Below, in pieces: positions 1 through 7,112 of a stretch of DNA of 16,240 bases. The stretch is taken from the NCBI GenBank assembly GCA_943326655.2, contig CALPUC020000005.1, positions 1 through 16,240 of the forward strand, given 5' to 3'. The position numbers were made by a program, and so were the translations under genes. Each line of letters starts with the position of its first letter. Positions within the stretch are counted from its first letter, which is position 1. A model generated the notes under the pieces. The model was not told where the DNA came from, did not search any database, and saw only the letters and a program-made list of their open reading frames with translations. This DNA is from Rhodoluna limnophila (GTDB lineage: Bacteria; Actinomycetota; Actinomycetes; Actinomycetales; Microbacteriaceae).

Positions 1-63
1 TTACAACGGTGTGGTGCGGCGGCTTTTCGCCAGATTATTAACCCCCCAAAAATAGGAGAAACC

Positions 64-1350
64 TTGTCGAAAATTGATGTTGTAGGAGCTCGCGAGATCC
101 TAGATTCACGCGGAAACCCAACTATCGAGGTTGAAGTTTTATTGGAAGACGATGCTTTTGGTCGTGCTGCAGTGCCGTCTGGCGCTTCGACCGGTGCTTT
201 TGAAGCTCACGAGAGCCGCGATGGCGACAAGGGTCGTTACCTGGGCAAGGGTGTTCTAAATGCCGTAAACGCAGTTCTTGATGAGGTAAACGATGCGATT
301 GAGGGAATCGACGCCGCCGACCAGCGCGCTGTTGATAACGCTCTGATTGCATTGGACGGCACTCCAAACAAGGAGCGCATTGGCGCTAACGCGATTTTGG
401 GTGTTTCACTGGCCACTGCTCGTGCTGCTGCCGAGTCGGCTGAACTACAGCTCTACGAGTACCTAGGTGAGAACAAGGGTGTAACCCTTCCAGTCCCACT
501 GATGAACATCATTAACGGTGGTGCCCACGCCGACACCGGTGTTGACATCCAGGAGTTCATGATTGTTCCGCTGGGCGCTGAGACCTATGGTGAGGCACTT
601 CGTTGGGGTGTTGAGGTTTACCACACGCTTAAATCGCTTCTTCACGCACAGGGTCTTTCGACCGGTTTGGGTGATGAGGGTGGTTTCGCTCCGGAGCTTC
701 CAACCAATGCTGCGGCTCTAGATCTAATCTCTCAGGCAATAGCCAAGGCTGGTTACACGCTTGGCAAGGACATCGCGCTGGCTTTGGACGTCGCTGCCAC
801 AGAGTTCTACCACGAGGCTTCTGGCACCTACAAGTTTGAGGGTAAGCAGCTTTCGACCGACGACATGATTGCCTACTACGAGGGCCTAGTTGCCAAGTAC
901 CCACTGGTTTCTATCGAAGACCCACTGGCCGAAGACGACTGGGCTGGCTGGACCAAGATCACCGCTGTTTTGGGAGAAAAGGTTCAGTTGGTTGGAGACG
1001 ACCTTTATGTAACCAACCCAACTCGTTTGCAAAAGGGCATCGACGAGAAGGCTGGAAACGCCATCCTCGTGAAGGTCAACCAGATCGGTACTCTTACCGA
1101 AACTCGCGACGCCGTTGCGTTGGCTCAGAGCAAGGGTATGAAGGCAATCATCTCGCACCGTTCAGGTGAGACCGAAGACACCTTCATCGCCGATTTGGCT
1201 GTTGCCACTAACGCTGGCCAGATCAAGACCGGTGCTCCAGCACGTTCCGAGCGTGTGGCAAAATACAACCAGTTACTTCGAATCGAAGAAGAGCTTATGG
1301 ACGCGGCTGTTTACGCCGGTCGAGACGCTTTCCCTCGCTTCAAGCACTAA
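64..1350 (+). CDS. eno: Enolase (phosphopyruvate hydratase)
   Basis: Enolase interconverts 2-phosphoglycerate and phosphoenolpyruvate in cytoplasmic glycolysis. The 428-residue product is full length for the family. The N-terminal motif AREILDSRGNPT is at about 9-20. The GDEGGF loop (203-208) carries the catalytic Glu205, D242, E285 and D312 are the expected Mg ligands, and LVKVNQIGTLTET (335-347) holds the catalytic Lys337. SHRSGET (364-370) is the substrate-binding loop. The start is TTG at 64, preceded by an AGGAGA Shine-Dalgarno at about 54-59; no ATG fits the conserved N-terminus better. It is the first gene of a tight cluster with the FtsB-like and DUF501 genes, a common actinobacterial order. 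Identification is secure. Confidence 0.98.
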   Translation: MSKIDVVGAREILDSRGNPTIEVEVLLEDDAFGRAAVPSGASTGAFEAHESRDGDKGRYLGKGVLNAVNAVLDEVNDAIEGIDAADQRAVDNALIALDGTPNKERIGANAILGVSLATARAAAESAELQLYEYLGENKGVTLPVPLMNIINGGAHADTGVDIQEFMIVPLGAETYGEALRWGVEVYHTLKSLLHAQGLSTGLGDEGGFAPELPTNAAALDLISQAIAKAGYTLGKDIALALDVAATEFYHEASGTYKFEGKQLSTDDMIAYYEGLVAKYPLVSIEDPLAEDDWAGWTKITAVLGEKVQLVGDDLYVTNPTRLQKGIDEKAGNAILVKVNQIGTLTETRDAVALAQSKGMKAIISHRSGETEDTFIADLAVATNAGQIKTGAPARSERVAKYNQLLRIEEELMDAAVYAGRDAFPRFKH

Positions 1351-1371
1351 ACCTTTAGAAAAGGAACCCGA

Positions 1372-1878
1372 ATGAAGACTTCAAGACCGAAAGCTCTTGG
1401 TTTGAAACGGGTAACATCTTCGGCTGCTCGAAGAGAGCTTTTGGGAAAACTAAACCTCAGCGGGCGCGCCCTGGTCTTTATTGGCATCGGAATTTTGGCA
1501 TTCGTAAACCTGGCCCCAAGGGTGCAAATTTGGTATGAACAGCGGGTAACCGTGGCAGATCTAGCTCACCAGAATGAGGAAACTCGAAAGAATCTCATTC
1601 AAATGAAAGAGGATCTAAAGCGCTGGGATGATCCCGTTTACATTCGTGCTCAGGCCAGAAATCGTCTGTTTTATGTGATGCCAGGTGAAGTTTCATTCAC
1701 GGTGATGGATGCCGACAAGGTGAACCCGGCCGATCGTTCGGGAACGGTTGGGGCTGCTTTGGCGGCTGCTCGAAACAGTACTTCGCTGAGTAAAAAGGTT
1801 TCGACGACAAAGACCAACTGGAGCGAAAACTTGGTGGAAACCGTGGTTCGGGCTGGCTTAGAACAACCCAAGGCCTAA
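1372..1878 (+). CDS. FtsB/DivIC family septum formation initiator protein
   Basis: This 168-residue protein has the single-pass bitopic layout of the FtsB/DivIC family: a basic cytoplasmic N-terminus (1-32), one membrane segment at about 33-48, then a predicted coiled coil at about 52-84. The segment WDDPVYIRAQARNRLFYVMPGE (85-106) matches the family's C-terminal conserved patch. Members help assemble the divisome with FtsL and FtsQ and so link septal peptidoglycan synthesis to the Z ring. After residue 120 the tail is low in complexity and rich in Ala, Ser and Thr. The ATG at 1372 has an AAAAGGA Shine-Dalgarno at 1359-1365 and lies 21 bp after eno, so the two are probably co-transcribed. The family call is strong; orthology to FtsB rather than DivIC is by gene position. 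Confidence 0.88.
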   Translation: MKTSRPKALGLKRVTSSAARRELLGKLNLSGRALVFIGIGILAFVNLAPRVQIWYEQRVTVADLAHQNEETRKNLIQMKEDLKRWDDPVYIRAQARNRLFYVMPGEVSFTVMDADKVNPADRSGTVGAALAAARNSTSLSKKVSTTKTNWSENLVETVVRAGLEQPKA

Positions 1879-1880
1879 AG

Positions 1881-2381
1881 TTGCCAATTTCCGAGGCTAC
1901 GGCCGCTGACATTCGTTCGCTTGAAAAACAACTAGGACGCGAGATGCGCGATGTGGTTGGCGTCGGAGCACGTTGCATATGCGGCAATCCGATTGTGGTG
2001 GTTACTAAACCAAGGCTTTCCGACGGCTCACCTTTTCCAACTTTTTACTATCTGAGCCTTCCGGCCGCAACGGCAGCTCTGTCAACCCTCGAGGCCTCTG
2101 GTTTCATGGCCGAACTGCAGGAACGGCTGTCGGTCGAACCCGAGTTGCAACTCGCCTATGAGAAGGCGCACCATGCTTATCTGGCAGATCGGTTGAAGCA
2201 TGGTGAGGTAGCTGAGATTGACGGAATTTCGGCGGGAGGAATGCCGCTCAGAGTCAAATGCCTGCACGCTTTGGCCGGGCATTCACTGGCTGCCGGACCC
2301 GGAGAAAATCCGATTGGCGATATCGCTTTGGATGCCTGCACCTGGAAGCAAAATCGCTGCCAGTGCGACCCCACTTTCTAG
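1881..2381 (+). CDS. DUF501 family protein
   Basis: This 166-residue protein is recognised as DUF501 by the N-terminal block GVGARCICGNPIVVVTKPRL (27-46), then a DGSPFPTFYYLS stretch, and the C-terminal block KCLHALAGHSLAAGPGENPIGD (126-147). Cysteines cluster at 32, 34, 127, 153, 160 and 162, suggesting metal binding, which is inference; the family has no established function. The TTG start at 1881 lies 2 bp after the upstream stop with only a weak AAGG (about 1870-1873) before it, so translational coupling to the FtsB-like gene is likely. The next in-frame ATG (1944) would cut into the conserved N-terminus. The eno-FtsB-DUF501 order is common in Actinobacteria. A Ppx/GppA gene usually follows but does not here. 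Confidence 0.85.
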   Translation: MPISEATAADIRSLEKQLGREMRDVVGVGARCICGNPIVVVTKPRLSDGSPFPTFYYLSLPAATAALSTLEASGFMAELQERLSVEPELQLAYEKAHHAYLADRLKHGEVAEIDGISAGGMPLRVKCLHALAGHSLAAGPGENPIGDIALDACTWKQNRCQCDPTF

Positions 2382-2415
2382 ATCTGTTTGTGACATCCAC
2401 TTTCTACTTAGCGTT

Positions 2416-2421
2416 TAGACT
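2416..2421 (+). promoter_or_regulatory. Possible -10 element for the NDH-2 gene
   Basis: TAGACT fits the actinobacterial -10 pattern TANNNT in the 76-bp gap after the DUF501 gene. It would give a leader of about 30 nt that includes the GGAAGG Shine-Dalgarno (2448-2453). No clear -35 is visible at normal spacing; TGACAT at 2391-2396 is the nearest candidate with a 19-bp spacer. Confidence 0.3.
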
Positions 2422-2457
2422 TAAGAGACAACATTCACCCATTTTTTGGAAGGCACC

Positions 2458-3786
2458 ATGCCAAAGATTCTCATTGTCGGCGGTGGCTACGCCGGCTTCT
2501 ACACAGCACTAAAACTAGAAAAACAACTGGGTAAGGGTGAAGCCGAAGTCACACTAATTGACCCGCTTCCATACATGACCTACCAACCGTTCCTTCCAGA
2601 AGTCGTTGCCGGTTCAATCGAGGCACGCCACGCCGTTGTTTCGCATCGTCGCCACCTTCGCAAGACCAACATTGTGGCAGGCCGTGTAGTGAGCGTTGAG
2701 CACGCCAAGAAGATTGCACATGTTGAGTTAGCCGGAGCGGGAAAACAGAAGATTGCCTACGACCACATCGTGGTAACCGCCGGCGCCGTCTCTCGCACTT
2801 TTCCGATCCCCGGTGTTTCTGAAAACGCTATCGGTTTGAAGAACATCGAAGAAGCCGTGGAAATTCGTAACCGAATTCTCAGCAACTTCGACACAGCGGC
2901 TAATTTGCCGGCCGGTCCTGAGCGCGATCGACTGCTGACCTTTGTTGTGGTCGGTGGCGGGTTCGCGGGAATCGAAGCATTTGCCGAGATGCGTTCTCTG
3001 GCCTCTTACCTGCTTCGCTACTACCCAGCACTAACTTTCGACGACGTTCACTTTCACCTCATTGAAGCCATGGGTCGAATCATGCCTGAAGTTTCACAGA
3101 AGACATCCGAGTGGGTCATTGCGAACCTGGATCGTCGCGGTGCTCAGATTCACCTAAACACCCAACTGATGTCGGCTGAAAATGGAGTCATCAAGCTTTC
3201 AACTGGCGAGTCTTTCGCCTCGAACGTCATTGTTTGGACTGCCGGAGTTATGGCTCACCCTTACGCGAGTAACACCGACCTCCCGGTTGACGAGCGTGGA
3301 CGAATTCGCGCCAAGGCAACTCTTCAGGTTGCGGATGGTGACGACGTGATTCATGGCGCATGGACGGCCGGGGACGTATCGGCTGTGCCCGATCTCTCTG
3401 GGTTCGGCGTCGGCGGTTTCTGTGTTCCAAACGCTCAGCACGCGGTTCGTCAGGCTAAATTGTTGTCCAAAAACATCGTGGCAGAGCTTCGTGGCGAAGG
3501 CATGAAGGAATACTTCCACAAGCCTCTCGGTGCCGTTGCGGGACTGGGTATTGGCGTTGGTGTCTACCAGTGGAAGGGGCTCGCGATTAAGGGCCTCATC
3601 GCCTGGTTTATGCACCGCGGTTACCATGGCCTAGCCGTTCCGATGTGGGAACGAAAGATTCGCGTCTTTGCCGGTTGGATCTGGAACCTGGTTCTTCGCC
3701 GAGACATTGTTTCAATCTCTGCCACCAAGGGCCCTCGTCGCCAGTTTGAGACGTACGCTTCTAAAGTTGCGAAGAAGAAAAAGTAG
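2458..3786 (+). CDS. ndh: Type II NADH dehydrogenase (NDH-2, FAD-dependent)
   Basis: NDH-2 is a single-subunit, non-proton-pumping enzyme that passes electrons from NADH to menaquinone at the inner face of the membrane. The 442-residue product shows an N-terminal FAD-binding motif ILIVGGGYAGFYTA (4-17), a second Rossmann motif VVVGGGFAGIE (163-173) for NADH, IVWTAGVMAHP (258-268) and the FAD-contacting WTAGDVSAVP (302-311). The C-terminal part (about 375-415) is rich in aromatic and basic residues, consistent with the amphipathic membrane-anchoring helices of NDH-2. I chose ATG 2458 because GGAAGG (2448-2453) is properly spaced before it; an in-frame TTG at 2446 would overlap that site and adds only four residues. 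The tail ends in four lysines. The tRNA gene starts 22 bp later. Related sulfide:quinone reductases are less likely. Confidence 0.93.
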   Translation: MPKILIVGGGYAGFYTALKLEKQLGKGEAEVTLIDPLPYMTYQPFLPEVVAGSIEARHAVVSHRRHLRKTNIVAGRVVSVEHAKKIAHVELAGAGKQKIAYDHIVVTAGAVSRTFPIPGVSENAIGLKNIEEAVEIRNRILSNFDTAANLPAGPERDRLLTFVVVGGGFAGIEAFAEMRSLASYLLRYYPALTFDDVHFHLIEAMGRIMPEVSQKTSEWVIANLDRRGAQIHLNTQLMSAENGVIKLSTGESFASNVIVWTAGVMAHPYASNTDLPVDERGRIRAKATLQVADGDDVIHGAWTAGDVSAVPDLSGFGVGGFCVPNAQHAVRQAKLLSKNIVAELRGEGMKEYFHKPLGAVAGLGIGVGVYQWKGLAIKGLIAWFMHRGYHGLAVPMWERKIRVFAGWIWNLVLRRDIVSISATKGPRRQFETYASKVAKKKK

Positions 3787-3808
3787 GCTAGTGACTAGAT
3801 CGGGTCTC

Positions 3809-3881
3809 GCTCCTTTAGCCCAATGGCAGAGGCAGACGACTTAAAATCGTCACAGTGTGGGTTCGAGTCCCACAAGGAGCA
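3809..3881 (+). tRNA. tRNA with UAA anticodon (Leu by anticodon), type I shape
   Basis: A 73-nt cloverleaf folds cleanly. The acceptor stem is GCTCCTT (3809-3815) with AAGGAGC (3874-3880), and the discriminator is A3881. The D stem pairs G10-C25, C11-G24 and C12-G23. The anticodon stem is GACGA (3835-3839) with TCGTC (3847-3851), around the loop CTTAAAA (3840-3846), giving anticodon UAA for the Leu codon UUA. The T stem is GTGGG/CCCAC (3857-3861, 3869-3873) with loop TTCGAGT. CCA is not encoded. The D arm with its GGCAG segment and a 13:22 mismatch, together with A73, looks leucine-like. The variable region, however, is only five bases (ACAGT), whereas bacterial tRNA-Leu normally has a long variable arm. 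Charging specificity is therefore uncertain, although the fold and anticodon are clear. Confidence 0.88.
3874..3879 (+). promoter_or_regulatory. Shine-Dalgarno embedded in the tRNA acceptor stem
   Basis: AAGGAG is both the 3' acceptor strand of the tRNA and the only Shine-Dalgarno-like sequence before the lipoprotein ATG at 3883. The gap to the ATG is just 3 nt, shorter than usual. If the tRNA folds or is processed at its 3' end, this site is lost to the mRNA, so it can work only on unprocessed and unfolded transcripts. Confidence 0.5.
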
Positions 3882-3882
3882 C

Positions 3883-4398
3883 ATGAAGAAAATATTGGTC
3901 ATTACCCTGTCGAGTCTTTTGCTCGCCGGTTGCGCTCCTGTTCCTGCCGCCGACGATAATAAGCCTGAGCCCACCAAGGAGCCTGTGGTCTCTTACTCTG
4001 TTCCTACCAACTGTGATGTTGAGGGTTTAGTAAAGATGGCAGCGGGTTGGGAAGCGGTTGACCAAACCGACGATGATGTTAAGGACCAGCGCGATTGCGC
4101 GGTTGGAACTCCAAACAGTGACGTCGGGGTTTTCTTTGGCTATAACAAGAGAACCGACGCCGAGTGGGCTTCGATTATTGAGACTTTGAAGTCGGAAGGC
4201 TACAAACCTTTCGACGCTAAGGTGGCCGGTGCCGATGTTTGGCGACTGGAAGATCCCTCGATTGAAACTGGACCACTTTGTAGAATCAGCGGCCACATCG
4301 GCCAAGTCAGCTTTTCGGCAACCGAGCCGTGGGTCAAGTGCGACGACGATTGGAATCGCGAACTGGCAACTTTGCTAGTTGATCACGCCAAAGACTAA
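3883..4398 (+). CDS. Small secreted lipoprotein of unknown function
   Basis: This 171-residue protein has a type II signal peptide: MKK, a hydrophobic core (4-14) and the lipobox LLAGC with the acylated Cys at 17. The mature protein should therefore sit on the outer face of the cytoplasmic membrane. A Pro/Asp/Glu-rich linker (about 19-34) leads to a compact domain with four cysteines (44, 72, 133, 153), which could form two disulfides. I recognise no family. The start is set by the signal peptide: the frame is open upstream to 3823, but that extension lies within the tRNA. ATG 3883 comes one base after the tRNA discriminator. It is followed by a 98-bp gap before lemA. Function unknown. Confidence 0.82.
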   Translation: MKKILVITLSSLLLAGCAPVPAADDNKPEPTKEPVVSYSVPTNCDVEGLVKMAAGWEAVDQTDDDVKDQRDCAVGTPNSDVGVFFGYNKRTDAEWASIIETLKSEGYKPFDAKVAGADVWRLEDPSIETGPLCRISGHIGQVSFSATEPWVKCDDDWNRELATLLVDHAKD

Positions 4399-4496
4399 TC
4401 TGGGTGTTCGCTGTGAGCATCCCGAGTTTGGTTCCCAGATGTCGTGGTTGATGCTTACGATTTAGGAGTGACGCAAACTGCGTCAAAAGGAGAAAA
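4399..4496 (+). promoter_or_regulatory. lemA upstream region with two inverted repeats
   Basis: This is the longest non-coding stretch of the window. ATCTGGG (4398-4404) pairs with CCCAGAT (4434-4440) across a 29-nt loop, but no T-run follows, so it is at best a weak terminator for the lipoprotein gene. TGACGC (4469-4474) and GCGTCA (4480-4485) form a perfect 6-bp stem with a 5-nt loop that abuts the AAAAGGAG Shine-Dalgarno (4485-4492) of lemA. TACGAT (4456-4461) fits a TANNNT -10; a start point about 7 nt downstream would place the second hairpin at the very 5' end of the mRNA. Promoter and regulation are inferred. Confidence 0.45.
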
Positions 4497-5063
4497 ATGG
4501 AATTCGTTTGGATTGCACTTGCTGTAGCAGCTCTAGTAGGTATCTTCCTCTGGGCAACATACAACGGCCTGGTGGCTTTAAACACTCGTGTTGATGAAGC
4601 ATGGAGTGACATCACCATTCAGCTAAAGCGTCGTGCGGATTTGATCCCAAACCTAATCGAGACCGTGAAGGGCTACGCCACTCACGAGCGCGAGCTATTC
4701 GAGAACGTAACCAAGGCACGTGCGGCTACGGTTTCCCCAGAAGCGTTGGCTCACCCAGCCAAGTCTGCTAAGGCCGAAGGCGACCTTCAGGAAACCCTAA
4801 AGAGTCTCTTCATGGTGGCCGAGGCTTACCCACAGCTACAGGCAAACCAGAACTTCCTCGCGCTTCAGCAGGAACTAACCGACACCGAAGACAAGATCAT
4901 GGCGTCACGCCGGTTCTACAACGGTGGCGTTCGCGAACTGAACATCAAAATCAAGCAGTTCCCGCAGAACCTGTTTGTATCCGGTCTCGGCTTCACCGCG
5001 CGTGAGTTCTTTGAAGTTGCAGACGCTGCAGCGATTGCGGAACCACCACAGGTCAAGTTCTAA
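4497..5063 (+). CDS. lemA: LemA family protein
   Basis: The 188-residue product has the LemA layout: a single N-terminal membrane segment (about 3-23) followed by a long alpha-helical domain. The family signature is visible in NTRVDEAWSDITIQLKRRADLIPNLIETVKGY (about 30-61) and in the later LTDTEDKIMASRRFYNGGVRELNIKI stretch. LemA proteins are membrane-anchored helical bundles of poorly defined function that often sit beside M48 peptidase genes. That is the case here: htpX follows after 11 bp, so the two probably act together in envelope protein quality control. The start ATG has a strong AAAAGGAG site (4485-4492). A small hairpin just upstream of this site could modulate initiation. Confidence 0.93.
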   Translation: MEFVWIALAVAALVGIFLWATYNGLVALNTRVDEAWSDITIQLKRRADLIPNLIETVKGYATHERELFENVTKARAATVSPEALAHPAKSAKAEGDLQETLKSLFMVAEAYPQLQANQNFLALQQELTDTEDKIMASRRFYNGGVRELNIKIKQFPQNLFVSGLGFTAREFFEVADAAAIAEPPQVKF

Positions 5064-5074
5064 CAGGAGCCTAG

Positions 5075-5965
5075 ATGTATCGGGCAATTGCTGCCAACAA
5101 GCGCAACACCATAATCATCATCCTGGGCTTTGTCGGTCTTCTCGGAGGTCTCGCTTACGCCTGGGGTGTTTATTCAGGTGATGGTTCGAGTGTGATTCCA
5201 ATCATCCTTTTCGTTCTTGGCTACACCGTTTTCCAGTACTTCGCTTCCACTTCAATTGCGGTTGCGATGTCCGGGGCAGTGCCTATTCAAAAAGCCGACA
5301 ACCCAAGGCTCTGGCGCACAGTTGAAAACATCGCAATTTCCCAGGGCATGCCCATGCCAAAGGTTTACATCATCCCAGACGAAGCGCCAAACGCCTTCGC
5401 CACCGGCCGTAATCCGCAGAACTCTGTAGTTGCCGCCACCAGCGGCTTGCTCGCCATCATGGACGACAAGGAGCTCGAGGGTGTTATGGCTCACGAAATG
5501 GGTCACGTCAAGAACTACGACATCCTGGTTTCCACCATCGTGTTTGGTCTGATTTCGGCAATCGGTATTTTGGCCGACTTCGCCATGCGTATGGCCTTCT
5601 GGTCAAACGTTGGCAACCGCGACAGCCGCGACAACGGGCTCGGTGTGGCACTTCTTTTGGTTGGGGTGGTTGGAAGCATCATCGCGTTCCTAATCGGCCC
5701 GATTATCAATGCGGCGGTTTCGCGTCAGCGTGAATACCTAGCCGATGCCACCGGCGCGGAAATCACCAGATTCCCAGAGGGTCTCGCTTCGGCACTGCAG
5801 AAGCTTGGCGAATACGGCCGACCAATGCGCAGAAAGAGTTCGGCGATGGCTCACATGTATATTGCCGATCCAGTAAAGCCTGGTTTCGTAGAGCGCATGT
5901 TTTCCACTCACCCTCCGATCACCAAGCGAATCGAACGCCTAAAGGCTATCGGTAGAGGATTCTAA
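5075..5965 (+). CDS. htpX: HtpX-like M48 zinc metalloprotease
   Basis: HtpX is an integral membrane zinc endopeptidase that degrades misfolded or damaged membrane proteins from the cytoplasmic side. The 296-residue product has two N-terminal membrane segments (about 12-31 and 39-64), then the catalytic motif HEMGH (140-144) with the catalytic Glu141. Two more membrane segments follow (about 150-172 and 190-213), then REYLADA (219-225) supplying the third zinc ligand Glu220. FSTHPP (277-282) is the conserved M48 C-terminal motif. Length and order match the family. ATG 5075 has AGGAG at 5065-5069, 11 bp after lemA, indicating one operon. Its last 27 bp overlap the convergent YcaQ-like gene. Confidence 0.95.
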   Translation: MYRAIAANKRNTIIIILGFVGLLGGLAYAWGVYSGDGSSVIPIILFVLGYTVFQYFASTSIAVAMSGAVPIQKADNPRLWRTVENIAISQGMPMPKVYIIPDEAPNAFATGRNPQNSVVAATSGLLAIMDDKELEGVMAHEMGHVKNYDILVSTIVFGLISAIGILADFAMRMAFWSNVGNRDSRDNGLGVALLLVGVVGSIIAFLIGPIINAAVSRQREYLADATGAEITRFPEGLASALQKLGEYGRPMRRKSSAMAHMYIADPVKPGFVERMFSTHPPITKRIERLKAIGRGF

Positions 5966-7099
5966 AGAAACGTTTCCGAGGCCCGACACCGCGATCGAGT
6001 TCAAACCCTGCCAATTAGCAATCTCATTCAGGTGTCTGGCGACTGCCGACTTTGGGAATTTGGAAATCTGGCTCTCTTCAGCCCACGTTGACTTCACCTG
6101 CAGTGTGTTTTCCTGACGATTGCTTTTTAGGTCAATTCGGGCAATGAGGTTCCCGTTGTGCAATACCGGTAGTGAGTAGTAGCCGAAAATTCTCTTCGGC
6201 TCGGGAACATAAATTTCAATCTTGTAATCAAAACCAAAAATTCGGCTGGTGCGTTCACGGTTCCAGCACACCGGGTCAAATGGGCTGACCACTGTGGTGC
6301 CGGTGTGCTTCGCCGGGTCTAACTTCAAGTCGGCTAGGCCGTAGCCACCAACGTTCCAGCCATCAACTCTCAATCGCACCAAGGTCTTGTCTTCAACCAA
6401 TTCATCAAGCAGATGAGTAACCTTGGTTGCCGGAATGCGGAAATAATCGGCAAGGTCTCGTTGGCTGGCAACTCCGAGCGACTTGGTGGCTCGGGTTAGC
6501 AAAATCTTCTGAGCCTGTTCCGTCGATGGCGGGCTTGCCATAAGTTCACCGGGCAGTACCTGTTCTGGAAGAGCATAGACGCGCTTGAAGCCGCTGCGGC
6601 CGCCAGAAACCAGTGCTCCGCAGTAGAACATCCGCTCTAGGGTTCGCTTGACGTCGCTCCATCCCCACCACGAGCCTTTGCGGGCATGCCCCGGATGCTC
6701 GAAATCGCTAGTGGTAAGCGGCCCTCTTGCTGTGAGCTCGGCGACAATCCAAGCCCCCAACTTTTGGTCCCAGTCGTTGTAGCGATTGTCTTTCATTCGC
6801 CAGTGAAATAACGGCAGGTCTGCAGTTTTGATGATCGATGCCTCGTGAGCCCAGTATTCGATGAGTTTCGGGTCAAACCCGCCAGTCAGCGAATCGAGCT
6901 GCGATTTGTCGAAGTTGCCAATTCGAGAAAACAACGGCAGGTAGTGCGCCCGCTCGAACACGTTCACCGAGTCGACCTGCAAAAGATTGGTTCGCTCAAA
7001 AACGTCGAGAACGCTGATTGGTTTCTGATCGGCAAACCCCAGAGCATCGAGTGCAATCGCCTTCGCTTCAAGGTTAGAAAGGCTAATCGCTGCGTTCAC
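5939..7099 (-). CDS. YcaQ/AlkX-like winged-helix DNA glycosylase
   Basis: This 386-residue protein belongs to the winged-helix YcaQ family, DNA glycosylases including enzymes that unhook interstrand crosslinks and bulky alkylated bases. The catalytic QxD motif is LLQVDSVNVFERAHYLPLFSR (39-59, Gln41 and Asp43). Further family blocks are EYWAHEASI (81-89), WWGWSDVKRTLERMF (144-158), SPFDPVCWNRERTSRIFGFDY (272-292) and EIYVPEPKRIFGYYSLPVL (295-313). The start is GTG at 7099. No Shine-Dalgarno precedes it, but a TAGAGT -10-like box ends 7 nt upstream, suggesting a leaderless mRNA. Its 3' end overlaps htpX by 27 bp on the opposite strand. The precise lesion is not deducible from sequence. Confidence 0.87.
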   Translation of the reverse strand: MNAAISLSNLEAKAIALDALGFADQKPISVLDVFERTNLLQVDSVNVFERAHYLPLFSRIGNFDKSQLDSLTGGFDPKLIEYWAHEASIIKTADLPLFHWRMKDNRYNDWDQKLGAWIVAELTARGPLTTSDFEHPGHARKGSWWGWSDVKRTLERMFYCGALVSGGRSGFKRVYALPEQVLPGELMASPPSTEQAQKILLTRATKSLGVASQRDLADYFRIPATKVTHLLDELVEDKTLVRLRVDGWNVGGYGLADLKLDPAKHTGTTVVSPFDPVCWNRERTSRIFGFDYKIEIYVPEPKRIFGYYSLPVLHNGNLIARIDLKSNRQENTLQVKSTWAEESQISKFPKSAVARHLNEIANWQGLNSIAVSGLGNVSLESSTDSL

Positions 7100-7103
7100 A
7101 AAC

Positions 7104-7109
7104 TAAACT
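7104..7109 (+). promoter_or_regulatory. Possible -10 element for ilvA
   Basis: TAAACT fits TANNNT in the 40-bp divergent gap and would give a leader of roughly 24 nt containing the GAGGA site at 7131-7135. It overlaps by three bases the -10-like box of the divergent YcaQ-like gene (7107-7112, minus). No clear -35 is seen. Confidence 0.35.
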
Positions 7110-7112
7110 CTA
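7107..7112 (-). promoter_or_regulatory. Putative leaderless -10 box of the YcaQ-like gene
   Basis: On the minus strand the box reads TAGAGT and ends 7 nt before the GTG start at 7099. Transcription would then begin at or next to the start codon, in keeping with the absence of a Shine-Dalgarno. Confidence 0.45.

Noticed and set aside
1..63. A short open stretch ending in TAA at 39-41 as the tail of an upstream gene
   Set aside because: Only 12 codons are visible and they match nothing recognisable. GGCG/CGCC here (about 18-31) could form a tiny hairpin, but there is no T-run.
629..904. Long opposite-strand ORFs inside eno, and similar ones inside phoH2 and fumC
   Set aside because: They follow the codon pattern of the true genes, show low-complexity Arg/Pro/Ser-rich translations, and have no ribosome site or recognisable domain.
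3788..3798. CTAG-TGA-CTAG palindrome before the tRNA as a terminator or operator
   Set aside because: A 4-bp stem with a 3-nt loop and no T-run is too weak.
3823..3882. Extension of the lipoprotein ORF upstream to 3823
   Set aside because: This segment is the tRNA itself, and the signal peptide clearly begins at ATG 3883.
4398..4440. ATCTGGG/CCCAGAT stem as an intrinsic terminator of the lipoprotein gene
   Set aside because: The loop is 29 nt and no T-tract follows; it is mentioned only within the upstream region of lemA.
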